The notes: a model not told the origin generated them from the letters alone. A stretch of 6,735 bases of DNA from Candidatus Avoscillospira stercoripullorum (GCA_018712905.1 DVGD01000068.1:1-6735); one strand, 5' to 3'. Shown: positions 1 to 6,735, numbered from the stretch's first letter. Made by a program: numbers and translations.

Positions 1-708
1 GCCTATGCCACCGCCACCACCGCCATTCCGCTGCCCTTTGCCATTTTGCTTGGCTGTGTGGTGGGCGTGATTGTTGGCGCAATCAACGGCATTGTGGTGT
101 CCTATCTGGGCGTTGTTCCTTTCATTGCCACGTTGGGCATGCAGTATGCCGTTCGCGGCGTGGCGCTGGTCTATACCGGCGGCCGTCCCATCAACGCGCT
201 TACGGAGGCGTATACCAACATTGGCAAGGGCTACCTCGGCCCCATTCCCGTACCGGTAGTCATTTTCGCGCTCATTGCTCTGATTGCCTGGTTTGTCCTG
301 TCTCAGACCCAGTTTGGCCGCTATATCTATGCCATCGGTGGCAACGAGCAGGCGGCGCTGGTCTCCGGCCTTCGGGTGAAGTTCCTCAAATTCATGACCT
401 ATGTCATCAACGGTGTTACAGCAGCTCTGGCGGGCATCATCCTCTCCGCCCGCGTGGCGGTCGGCTCTCCCACCGCCGGTGAGAGCTACGACCTCTTGGC
501 AATCACCGCTGTTGTTGTGGGCGGTACGTCCAATGCCGGTGGTACCGGCGGCATTGTCCCTTCCATCATCGGTGTGTTCATTGTCACGGTGCTGAACAAC
601 GGCATGGATCTATTGGGCGTATCCGGCTATTATCAGAAAATCGTCACCGGCGTTGTGGTGCTGCTTGCTGTCATCATCGACCGCAATAACGTCAACCGCA
701 ACCACTAA
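1..708 (+). CDS. Sugar ABC transporter permease, RbsC type (5' partial)
   Basis: Membrane channel subunit of a CUT2-class ABC importer for a monosaccharide, with homologues such as RbsC, XylH and AraH. The reading frame is already open at base 1, so the first 235 codons here are the C-terminal part. Family members usually have about 310-340 residues, so roughly 80-100 are missing. Family signatures are clear: GAINGIVV followed by PFIATLG (fragment residue 40 on), the cytoplasmic loop GRYIYAIGGNEQAA (about 106-119), VVVGGTSNAGG (about 172-181), and a final hydrophobic helix ending in LLAVIID. Several long hydrophobic stretches are the membrane segments. A TTG at 46 could be mistaken for a start but lies inside the conserved region. 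The binding-protein gene follows after 60 bases, as expected for one transporter operon; the ATPase gene is not in view and is probably upstream. The family is certain, the substrate unknown. Confidence 0.95.
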   Translation, partial: AYATATTAIPLPFAILLGCVVGVIVGAINGIVVSYLGVVPFIATLGMQYAVRGVALVYTGGRPINALTEAYTNIGKGYLGPIPVPVVIFALIALIAWFVLSQTQFGRYIYAIGGNEQAALVSGLRVKFLKFMTYVINGVTAALAGIILSARVAVGSPTAGESYDLLAITAVVVGGTSNAGGTGGIVPSIIGVFIVTVLNNGMDLLGVSGYYQKIVTGVVVLLAVIIDRNNVNRNH

Positions 709-722
709 GTTACCTTGTATTT

Positions 723-742
723 ATATGTATTCACATATGAAT
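723..742 (+). repeat. Small overlapping inverted repeats before the binding-protein gene
   Basis: The AT-rich gap between the permease and the binding protein holds two overlapping short inverted repeats: ATATGT-attc-ACATAT (723-738) and ATTCA-cata-TGAAT (729-742). They could form a weak hairpin or be a protein-binding half-site pair. They may also be chance in AT-rich DNA. No clear promoter boxes are seen beside them. Confidence 0.25.
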
Positions 743-768
743 AAACCAAATTGAAGAAAAGGAGAATC

Positions 769-1767
769 ATGACCATGAAGAAATTACTCAGCATTCTGCT
801 CGCCCTGCTGCTGGTGGCATCTCTCGCTGCCTGCACCACCCCCGCACAGCAAAACTCCGATAATAGCGCTGTCACTGTGATCGACGCCGAGACTGATACG
901 GAAATGGAAGAGGCGGATGATGCCTATACCATCGCCATGATCTACCAGGATCTCTCTCAGGAATTTAATATTTACTTCCAAAATGTGCTTCGTACCCGCT
1001 GCGAGGAAGCAGGAATCACCCTTATGGAGTTTGACGGCAAGAGCGATACCGAGACCCAGCTCAACCAGTGCGAAAATGCCATCTCCTCCGGCGTGGATGC
1101 TTTGATGTTCATTCCCTATGACAAGGACGGCGCCGCACCCATCATCGATAACTGCAATGATGCCGGGATCCCTGTGATCTGCTGCAATAACGTCACCTCC
1201 AACGTCGATGAAGCCACTGCCTATATCGGCGCCAACGATATCGAAGCCGGTATCATGGAGACCGAGTATATTGTTGAGCTCCTTGGCGGCAAGGGCAACA
1301 TTGCCGTGGTGGAAGGCCCCTTCGGCCACTCTGCCCAGGTCGCCAGACAGGAAGGCATTGAGCAGGTGCTCGCGGATTACCCCGACTGCCAGATCGTGCT
1401 GGACGACACTGCCAACTGGAACCGTGACGAGGCCATGGAGCTGGTGGAGAACTGGCTGGCCGGCGGCACGCAGATTGACGCCATCATCTGCCACAACGAT
1501 ATCATGGCCATGGGCGCATTGCAGGCATGCCAGGATTCCAATCTGGACATTCCCATCATCGGCATTGACGCCACCTACGACGCCCTCTGTGCTGTGAAGG
1601 ACGGCACCCTGGCTGCGGACGTCTATCAGGATGTCTATGGACAGGCGGAGGAGGCCTTCAACGTCTGCGTCCGTATCCTCAACGGCACGGATTATGAGAA
1701 GACCACCTATGTGCCCTTCCAGCTCATCACCCAGGAGAACGTGGACGAGTATCTCGAGAATTTCTAA
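769..1767 (+). CDS. Sugar ABC transporter substrate-binding lipoprotein, RbsB type
   Basis: Extracellular receptor that captures a monosaccharide and delivers it to the permease encoded just upstream. From the chosen ATG the protein has 332 residues. It starts with a short basic stretch, a leucine-rich helix and the lipobox LAAC (Cys22 is the lipidated residue), then an acidic low-complexity linker to about residue 50. The mature part is a periplasmic-binding-protein type 1 (Peripla_BP_4) fold: the first lobe begins at YTIAMIYQD (about 53), and Arg193 in the VARQEG stretch, the CHND stretch (241-244) and Asp267 in IGIDAT are typical ligand-contact positions. The SD AAGGAG (759-764) lies 4 bases before ATG 769 and 10 before a second in-frame ATG at 775, so either may be the start. 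A TTG at 751 lies upstream of the SD and is unlikely. Sequence alone does not identify the sugar. Confidence 0.93.
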   Translation: MTMKKLLSILLALLLVASLAACTTPAQQNSDNSAVTVIDAETDTEMEEADDAYTIAMIYQDLSQEFNIYFQNVLRTRCEEAGITLMEFDGKSDTETQLNQCENAISSGVDALMFIPYDKDGAAPIIDNCNDAGIPVICCNNVTSNVDEATAYIGANDIEAGIMETEYIVELLGGKGNIAVVEGPFGHSAQVARQEGIEQVLADYPDCQIVLDDTANWNRDEAMELVENWLAGGTQIDAIICHNDIMAMGALQACQDSNLDIPIIGIDATYDALCAVKDGTLAADVYQDVYGQAEEAFNVCVRILNGTDYEKTTYVPFQLITQENVDEYLENF

Positions 1768-1802
1768 GCCTTTTTGCGAAAAACCAAGCAACTGAATACC
1801 TT

Positions 1803-1837
1803 GATGGCACGGAATTGAGTTTCAATTCTGTGCCATC
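1803..1837 (+). other. Intergenic 15-bp stem-loop between binding protein and dehydrogenase genes
   Basis: Arms at 1803-1817 and 1823-1837 (GATGGCACGGAATTG / CAATTCTGTGCCATC) pair over 15 positions with one G-U wobble, closing a 5-base loop. Only TTAAATAA follows, not a solid U-tract, and the next gene's SD (AAGGAGA, 1844-1850) starts 6 bases later. It could be a leaky terminator. It could also be a 3'-end stabiliser that keeps the binding-protein message more abundant than the enzyme genes, a known arrangement in transporter operons. The pairing is seen directly; its role is inferred. Confidence 0.7.
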
Positions 1838-1858
1838 TTAAATAAGGAGAGATTTATT

Positions 1859-3034
1859 ATGACAAATTATGAATTTTATTGCCCCACCAAAATTCTCTTC
1901 GGCCGCGGTATGGAAGAGAAGGTCGGCGAAGAGACCGCCAAGTATGCCAACAAGGCGCTGATTGTCTATGGCTCGGATCGCATCAAGAAGTCCGGCCTAT
2001 TTGGAACGGTGACGGCTTCTCTGGAAAAGGCGGGCGTATCCTGGTGGGAGCTGGGCGGCGTCAAATCCAACCCCAGAGACGACCTGGTCTATGAAGGCAT
2101 CGACATCTGCCGGAAGAATGACATTACGTTTGTCCTGGGCGTCGGCGGCGGCAGCGTCATTGACACGGCCAAGGCCATCGGCTACGGCGTGGTCTACGAC
2201 GGCGACTTCATGGATCTCTACCTGGGCAAGGCCAATCCTGTCTCCTGCCTGAAGGTGGGCGCAGTGCTCACCATTCCCGGCGCCGGCAGCGAGTCGAGCA
2301 ACGGCTCTGTGATCACCAGTGTCTCCGAGGGACTCAAGCGCAGCTGTGATACCGATCTGGCGCGTCCTGTGTTTGCGGTGATGAACCCCGAGCTCACCGT
2401 TACGGTTCCCATGTATCATACCCTGGCCGGTGCCTTTGACGCCATTGCCCATGCCATGGAGCGCTATTTCACCAACACGACCTTTGTGGAGTTTGGCGAC
2501 CGTATGGCAGAGGGCGTGATGAAGGCCATGATGAAGTACATGAAGCTCATCAAGACCGATCCCACCAACTATGACTACCGGGCAGAGATCATGTGGGGCT
2601 GCAAGGCGGCGCAGGACGACTTCATCGGCGTTGGCCGCGAGCAGTGCTGGGAGAGCCACCTGCTGCAGCGCGACGTGGGCTCCATCTGCATGGACTCCTC
2701 CCATGGCGCCGGTCTGGCTGTCATTGTGCCCCACTGGATGCGCCATGCCTACAAGGTCAACGTGCCTCGCTTCGCCCAGTGGGCAAATCGAGTCATGGAG
2801 GTGGAGATCAACCCGGCGGATCTCGAGGGCACTGCACTGGAAGGCATCGACCGCCTTTCCAAGTTTATCAAGGAAGTCGGCCTGCCCACCACGCTCCGCG
2901 AGCTGGGCGTGTCCAGCGAGGCGGACATTGAAGTCATGGCCAAGAAGGCCTTCCCCAATGGCGACGAAACCCTGGGCGGCTTCTCCCACCTGACGCGGAA
3001 GGACTTTGTGGAAATTCTCACTGCTGCATTCTAA
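1859..3034 (+). CDS. Iron-containing alcohol dehydrogenase (butanol-dehydrogenase/YqhD-like branch)
   Basis: Cytoplasmic NAD(P)-dependent oxidoreductase of the Fe-ADH family, interconverting an alcohol and an aldehyde or ketone. The 391-residue length is normal. The N-terminal nucleotide domain has GVGGGSVIDTAKA (GGGS at 96-99, Asp102) and IPGAGSESSNG (139-149). The C-terminal helical domain carries the metal ligands: Asp194 and His198 in FDAIAHAMERY, His267 in CWESH, and His282 in SSHGAGLAV. The start has a strong SD (AAGGAGA, 1844-1850) with 8-base spacing. Two oddities: the pair usually His-Glu a few residues after the third ligand (HELSA-like in relatives) is Arg271-Asp272, and the loop to the last His is one residue longer than in YqhD. 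Next to sugar genes it probably reduces a sugar-derived aldehyde, or oxidises or reduces a sugar or polyol; the true substrate is unknown. The family is certain. Confidence 0.93.
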   Translation: MTNYEFYCPTKILFGRGMEEKVGEETAKYANKALIVYGSDRIKKSGLFGTVTASLEKAGVSWWELGGVKSNPRDDLVYEGIDICRKNDITFVLGVGGGSVIDTAKAIGYGVVYDGDFMDLYLGKANPVSCLKVGAVLTIPGAGSESSNGSVITSVSEGLKRSCDTDLARPVFAVMNPELTVTVPMYHTLAGAFDAIAHAMERYFTNTTFVEFGDRMAEGVMKAMMKYMKLIKTDPTNYDYRAEIMWGCKAAQDDFIGVGREQCWESHLLQRDVGSICMDSSHGAGLAVIVPHWMRHAYKVNVPRFAQWANRVMEVEINPADLEGTALEGIDRLSKFIKEVGLPTTLRELGVSSEADIEVMAKKAFPNGDETLGGFSHLTRKDFVEILTAAF

Positions 3035-3066
3035 CGAAGCAAGCAACCAATTAGGAGGAATTCAAT

Positions 3067-3492
3067 ATGCTGAAGAAAATTGCACCTGTGATTAGCCCCG
3101 AACTCATCAAGATCCTCATGGAAATGGGACATACCGACGAGATCGTCATTTGCGACGGCAACATGCCTGCCTGCACCATGGGCAAGCGCGTGGTGCGCCT
3201 GGACGGCCACAATGTGCCGGAAATTCTCAAGGCGGTTCTGGATCTCATGCCGCTGGATCCCACCGTGGAGCAGCCTGCTGCCATCTGCCGCTGGGATGGC
3301 CCCGATGCGGAGATTTGGGACGTCTATGCCGATATCATCCGCAACAGCGAAGAGGCCGACAAGTTCCAGCATGGCTTCAAGATGCTGCCTCCTGCGGAAT
3401 TCAACGCTGCTGTGGCCAATGCCTATTGCCTGGTCACCACCTCAGAAAAAGCGCTGGCTGCCAACATCATCCTGCGCAAGGGCTTGATGTAA
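3067..3492 (+). CDS. RbsD/FucU-family sugar mutarotase-like protein
   Basis: A 141-residue protein resembling L-fucose mutarotase FucU along its whole length. FucU and RbsD are decameric cytoplasmic proteins that speed interconversion of sugar anomers or ring forms after uptake. The start LKKIAPVISPELIKILMEMG closely matches FucU. His22 in MGHTDE and Asp30 in ICDG, the family's active-site His and Asp, are present, and the C-terminal NIILRKG (from Asn133) matches the family's NILLKKG. However, the Tyr that precedes this motif in RbsD and FucU (YAN/YGN) is Ala131 here, and the His of FucU's PAHSMG is Cys36. It may therefore act on another sugar or by a changed mechanism. The SD AGGAGG (3053-3058) with 8-base spacing supports the start. 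It follows the dehydrogenase gene by 32 bases, and its pairing with an RbsB/RbsC transporter recalls rbsD in ribose operons. The family call is firm, the sugar unknown. Confidence 0.88.
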   Translation: MLKKIAPVISPELIKILMEMGHTDEIVICDGNMPACTMGKRVVRLDGHNVPEILKAVLDLMPLDPTVEQPAAICRWDGPDAEIWDVYADIIRNSEEADKFQHGFKMLPPAEFNAAVANAYCLVTTSEKALAANIILRKGLM

Positions 3493-3517
3493 TTGTTCTC
3501 CTCTTTCCTTTCCCCGA

Positions 3518-3548
3518 TGCCATACGGCGGCTGAGCCGCCGTATGGCA
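3518..3548 (+). other. Perfect 14-bp GC-rich stem-loop in the 120-base gap before the VOC gene
   Basis: Arms 3518-3531 and 3535-3548 (TGCCATACGGCGGC / GCCGCCGTATGGCA) are perfectly complementary around a TGA loop. No T-run follows on the + strand (CCTGGGCGG comes next) and none precedes that would serve the - strand, so it is not a standard intrinsic terminator. An RNA processing or stability hairpin, or a binding site for a dimeric protein, fits better. Confidence 0.75.
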
Positions 3549-3566
3549 CCTGGGCGGACAATGCAG

Positions 3567-3611
3567 CTGCCTCCACAGGGGGCACAGCGATATTCCATCT
3601 GAGGGAGGCGG
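3567..3611 (+). promoter_or_regulatory. Possible two-state hairpin masking the VOC gene ribosome binding site
   Basis: TGCCTCC (3568-3574) can pair with GGGGGCA (3578-3584) in a local 7-bp hairpin with one wobble. The wider stretch CTGCCTCC (3567-3574) can instead pair with GGAGGCGG (3604-3611), which contains the SD of the VOC gene, giving 8 bp with one wobble. The two pairings exclude each other, the geometry of a translational on/off switch. The segments are short and any SD tends to find a CCTCC partner, so function is speculative. Confidence 0.3.
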
Positions 3612-3612
3612 A

Positions 3613-3999
3613 ATGATGGTTCAGAGCATCGATCATATTACGATCAACGTAAAAAACCTGGAAGCATCCCGTGCATTCTATGGCGAGCTGCTGGGGCTTG
3701 CGGAGCTTTCGCAGGTAGACATGGGCGACCATATCCTCACCTACTATGCCCTGCCCGGCGGCGTCAAGCTGGAACTCATCTCTTATATGTCGGATACAAG
3801 GGACTGCACGGCCGGCCTTTTGGAGCGAGGACGGTTCCGCCATCTGGCGCTCCGCGTAGATGACCTGGACGCTCTGGCTGCCCGTCTTAGCGATTTTGGC
3901 GGTCGTGTGCTGCAGCCGCCACGTTGGGTGGAGCAGCTGGGCTTTACAGGAATGCTGGCGGAAGACCCCAATGGCTGTGAGCTGGAGTTTCTTACCTGA
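3613..3999 (+). CDS. VOC-family (glyoxalase-fold) metalloprotein
   Basis: A 128-residue, single-domain-pair member of the vicinal oxygen chelate superfamily, which includes glyoxalase I, methylmalonyl-CoA epimerase, extradiol dioxygenases and fosfomycin resistance proteins. Two babbb modules are visible. Module one runs from IDHITINV (His8) through SRAFYGELLGL to KLELI (Glu54); module two runs from RHLALRVDDLDAL (His77) to the ending DPNGCELEFL (Glu125). The four metal positions His8, Glu54, His77 and Glu125 are all present, so it should be an active metal-dependent enzyme. Within VOC this layout suits isomerase, epimerase or lyase chemistry on an alpha-hydroxycarbonyl compound. The SD AGGGAGG (3602-3608) allows a start at 3613 or at the adjacent ATG 3616, with better spacing for the second. 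It sits between sugar-catabolism genes, so a role on a sugar-derived intermediate or in aldehyde detoxification is plausible. Exact function is unknown. Confidence 0.88.
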   Translation: MMVQSIDHITINVKNLEASRAFYGELLGLAELSQVDMGDHILTYYALPGGVKLELISYMSDTRDCTAGLLERGRFRHLALRVDDLDALAARLSDFGGRVLQPPRWVEQLGFTGMLAEDPNGCELEFLT

Positions 4000-4047
4000 T
4001 ACTCTGGTCAGGGCATATTCCCATCAAGCGAAAGGCGAAGATGAACC

Positions 4048-4890
4048 ATGGATCAAACGAAAAAACAGTTTTTACAAAAGAAGGCCATGGATATTCGGAT
4101 CACCGGATTGAAGATGGTGGAGAAGGCGCATTCCGGCCATATCGGCGGTGCGTTTTCCCTGTCTGAAATCATGGCCGTGCTATATTTTGACCAAATGCGC
4201 ATCCGACCCGAGGAGCCGCGGTGGCCGGATCGCGACAGGTTTGTCCTTTCCAAGGGACACTGTACCGTTGCGCTCTATCCTACGCTGGCACTTCGAGGTT
4301 TCTTCGATCTTGCGCTGCTGGATACCTTCCGCCGCGCCGACGGGCATCTGTCGGGACATGCGGAGATGAACCACGTTCCCGGCGTGGATATGTCCACCGG
4401 CTCCCTGGGACAGGGGTTCTCGGTGGCGGTGGGAATGGCGCTTGCCGCCCAGCTGGAGCAAAAGGATCTGACGGTCTACGCCGTCCTGGGCGACGGTGAA
4501 ATCCAGGAGGGGCAGGTCTGGGAGGCCTGCATGTACGCCGGCGCGCACCATCTTGACCGTCTGGTGGCCATTGTGGATTCCAACCGGGTGCAGCTGGACG
4601 GCACGGTGCGGGAAATTCTGGATACCGGCGATTTGAAGGCGAAATTTGAAAGCTTCGGCTTTTTTGTCCAGTCCATCGACGGCCACAATGTGGAGGAGAT
4701 CTCCGACGCACTGAAAAGAGCCAAGGCGGAGCGAGGACGGCCATCCATGATCCTGGCCAATACCGTCAAAGGGAAAGGCGTCTCCTTCATGGAGGGCAAG
4801 AATACCTGGCACGGAAAGACCCCGGATGCTGAGCAATTTGCCGCAGCGTTCCAGGAGCTGTACCAGGCGGCAAAAGAAGTGGAGGGCTGA
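4048..4890 (+). CDS. Transketolase, N-terminal (thiamine diphosphate-binding) subunit
   Basis: First half of a split transketolase, which transfers two-carbon ketol units between sugar phosphates; the 280-residue length is usual for this subunit. Catalytic landmarks are present: His28 and His31 in KAHSGHIGG, His71 in LSKGHCTVALY, SGHAEMNHVPGVDMSTGSLGQG (residues 102-123), and the thiamine diphosphate/Mg motif GDGEIQEGQVWEA (148-160) ending at Asn179 in VDSN. The start has only a weak SD (AAAGG at 4031-4035), and the upstream spacer is 48 bases. The partner subunit begins 2 bases after the stop, so the two are almost certainly translated together. Such split enzymes are common in Firmicutes and archaea. 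Besides the pentose phosphate pathway they serve dedicated routes such as apulose 4-phosphate (AptAB) and sulfosugar (SqwGH) breakdown. Its place at the end of a sugar operon favours a dedicated catabolic role. Confidence 0.95.
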   Translation: MDQTKKQFLQKKAMDIRITGLKMVEKAHSGHIGGAFSLSEIMAVLYFDQMRIRPEEPRWPDRDRFVLSKGHCTVALYPTLALRGFFDLALLDTFRRADGHLSGHAEMNHVPGVDMSTGSLGQGFSVAVGMALAAQLEQKDLTVYAVLGDGEIQEGQVWEACMYAGAHHLDRLVAIVDSNRVQLDGTVREILDTGDLKAKFESFGFFVQSIDGHNVEEISDALKRAKAERGRPSMILANTVKGKGVSFMEGKNTWHGKTPDAEQFAAAFQELYQAAKEVEG

Positions 4891-4892
4891 GT

Positions 4893-5837
4893 ATGGCTAC
4901 AAAAATTGCAACGAGACATGCCTATGGCGATGCCTTGGCAGAGCTGGGAGCCAATCCCAGAGTGGTGGCCTTTGACGCAGATGTCTCCACTTGTACCATG
5001 TCGGCCACCTTTGGCGGCCGATACCCGGAACGATTTTTCAATTGCGGCATCGCGGAAGCGAACATGGTCTGCATGGCGGCAGGTATGTCCACCTTTGGCT
5101 ATATTCCCTTTGTGCACACCTTTGCCATGTTCATGGCGGGGCGATGCTACGATCAGATCCGCAATTCCATCTGCTATCCCGGCCTCAACGTGAAATGTGT
5201 GGGCACCCACGCAGGGCTTTCTGTGGGCGAGGACGGCGCCACCCATCAATGCGTGGAGGATCTGGCGCTGATGCGGGCAATTCCCGGCATGACAGTGGTG
5301 TGCCCGGCGGATGGGCCGGAGACTGCGGCAGCCGTAAAAGCCATTGCGGCATACAAGGGACCTGTCTACCTGCGGCTGGGTCGCCTGGCGGTGGATACGG
5401 TCACGGACATTCCGGGCTATTCCTTTTCGCTGGGGCGTGCTGTGAAGCTCCGGGAGGGCAAGGACGTCACACTGATTGCCACCGGCCTCATGGTGCAGGA
5501 GGCATGCAGGGCGGCGCAGCTTCTGGAGAAAGAGGGCATTTCTGCCCGCGTTCTGGATATGCACACCATCAAGCCGCTGGATCGGGAAGCGGTTTTGGCT
5601 GCCGCGGAGGAGACGGGCTGCATTGTCACCGCCGAGGAGCACAATATTTTGGGCGGCTTGGGCGGCGCTGTTGCCGAGGTGCTGATAGAGTCACGTCCCA
5701 CTCCTATGGTTCGCGTGGGCGTGAGGGATTGCTTTGGCCGCTCTGGCAGCGCCCAGGAGCTTTTGAAGCTCTATCATCTCGATGCCGCCGACCTCGTGGC
5801 GGCGGCCAAGCAGGCCATTCAGGCCAAGAGGGCATAA
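4893..5837 (+). CDS. Transketolase, C-terminal (pyrimidine-binding) subunit
   Basis: Second half of the split transketolase; 314 residues, normal length. The N-terminal pyrimidine-binding domain has VAFDADVSTCTM (24-36), FNCGIAEANM with Glu55 as the conserved glutamate that activates thiamine diphosphate, FVHTFAMFMAGR, and THAGLSVGEDGATHQ. The C-terminal domain shows VLDMHTIKPLD, EEHNILGGLGGAVAEVL and the ending FGRSGSAQELLKLY, all typical. Its SD (GGAGG, 4881-4885) lies inside the last codons of the N-terminal subunit gene, with 2 bases between that gene's stop and this ATG, giving coupled translation and matched amounts. It is the last gene of the + strand operon; the terminator stem starts 19 bases after its stop. 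The enzyme class is certain; which sugar phosphates it uses is not shown by sequence. Confidence 0.95.
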   Translation: MATKIATRHAYGDALAELGANPRVVAFDADVSTCTMSATFGGRYPERFFNCGIAEANMVCMAAGMSTFGYIPFVHTFAMFMAGRCYDQIRNSICYPGLNVKCVGTHAGLSVGEDGATHQCVEDLALMRAIPGMTVVCPADGPETAAAVKAIAAYKGPVYLRLGRLAVDTVTDIPGYSFSLGRAVKLREGKDVTLIATGLMVQEACRAAQLLEKEGISARVLDMHTIKPLDREAVLAAAEETGCIVTAEEHNILGGLGGAVAEVLIESRPTPMVRVGVRDCFGRSGSAQELLKLYHLDAADLVAAAKQAIQAKRA

Positions 5838-5856
5838 GAGCATCGAGTATCATGAA

Positions 5857-5891
5857 TCAAAATATCCTCCCGTCTGGGGAGGATATTTTGA
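5857..5891. terminator. Bidirectional intrinsic terminator between transketolase operon and dnaK
   Basis: Arms 5857-5871 and 5877-5891 form a perfect 15-bp stem (core ATATCCTCCC / GGGAGGATAT) with a 5-base GTCTG loop. The stem base is A-rich on one side and T-rich on the other, so transcripts from either strand end in a UUUU-type run; on the + strand GACATTTT follows. It lies in the 64-base gap between convergent genes, 19 bases after the transketolase stop and 10 bases from the dnaK stop, as expected for a shared terminator. Confidence 0.88.
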
Positions 5892-5901
5892 CATTTTGGC
5901 A

Positions 5902-6735
<834 letters not shown>

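Noticed and set aside
751..768. TTG start for the binding protein, adding MKKRRI before the signal peptide
   Set aside because: The SD AAGGAG would fall inside the extra coding region; the ATGs at 769 and 775 fit the SD and signal peptide better.
784..1791. Long open frame on the - strand opposite the binding-protein gene
   Set aside because: It mirrors the codon bias of the real + strand gene, has no recognisable family features and no SD, and would overlap a clear lipoprotein gene almost completely.
1997..3046. Long open frame on the - strand opposite the alcohol dehydrogenase
   Set aside because: It is an antisense shadow of a gene with all family motifs; the predicted peptide is His/Gly/Val-rich with no known motif.
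3518..3548. Reading the 14-bp stem as an intrinsic terminator
   Set aside because: There is no T-run after it on either strand, and the genes on both sides run the same way with related functions.
4476..5642. Long - strand frame spanning both transketolase subunits
   Set aside because: It crosses the junction of two certain genes, has no family motif, and is explained by GC-rich codon use.

Overview
The window reads as a chromosomal segment from a moderately GC-rich Gram-positive anaerobe, probably a clostridial gut bacterium of the Oscillospiraceae or a relative. This is an inference from four things: the lipoprotein-type sugar-binding protein, strong AGGAGG-like ribosome binding sites, the transketolase split into two subunits, and the style of the DnaK. 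No database search was possible.

Layout: positions 1-5837 on the + strand hold seven closely spaced genes that look like one carbohydrate-use operon. The order is an RbsC-type ABC sugar permease (5' end outside the window), an RbsB-type sugar-binding lipoprotein, an iron-containing alcohol dehydrogenase, an RbsD/FucU-family sugar mutarotase-like protein, a small VOC (glyoxalase-fold) metalloprotein, and the N- and C-terminal halves of a transketolase. A perfect stem at 5857-5891 closes the operon. A convergent dnaK (3' part only) then runs on the - strand to the window edge.

Working model (inference): the binding protein and permease import a monosaccharide, and the RbsD/FucU protein changes its anomeric form. 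The VOC protein and the alcohol dehydrogenase carry out an isomerisation/epimerisation-like step and an aldehyde/ketone redox step. The split transketolase moves a two-carbon unit and joins the pathway to pentose phosphate metabolism. No kinase, isomerase, aldolase, ABC ATPase or regulator is visible; these would lie upstream or elsewhere. The substrate cannot be named from this window.

Between genes there are long stems at 1803-1837 and 3518-3548 without clear U-tracts, which look like mRNA processing or stability elements rather than terminators. Before the VOC gene there is a possible two-state hairpin that could mask its ribosome binding site. Both the FucU-like protein and the alcohol dehydrogenase depart from their families at normally conserved positions. 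I saw no tRNA, rRNA, CRISPR array, insertion sequence or phage gene.
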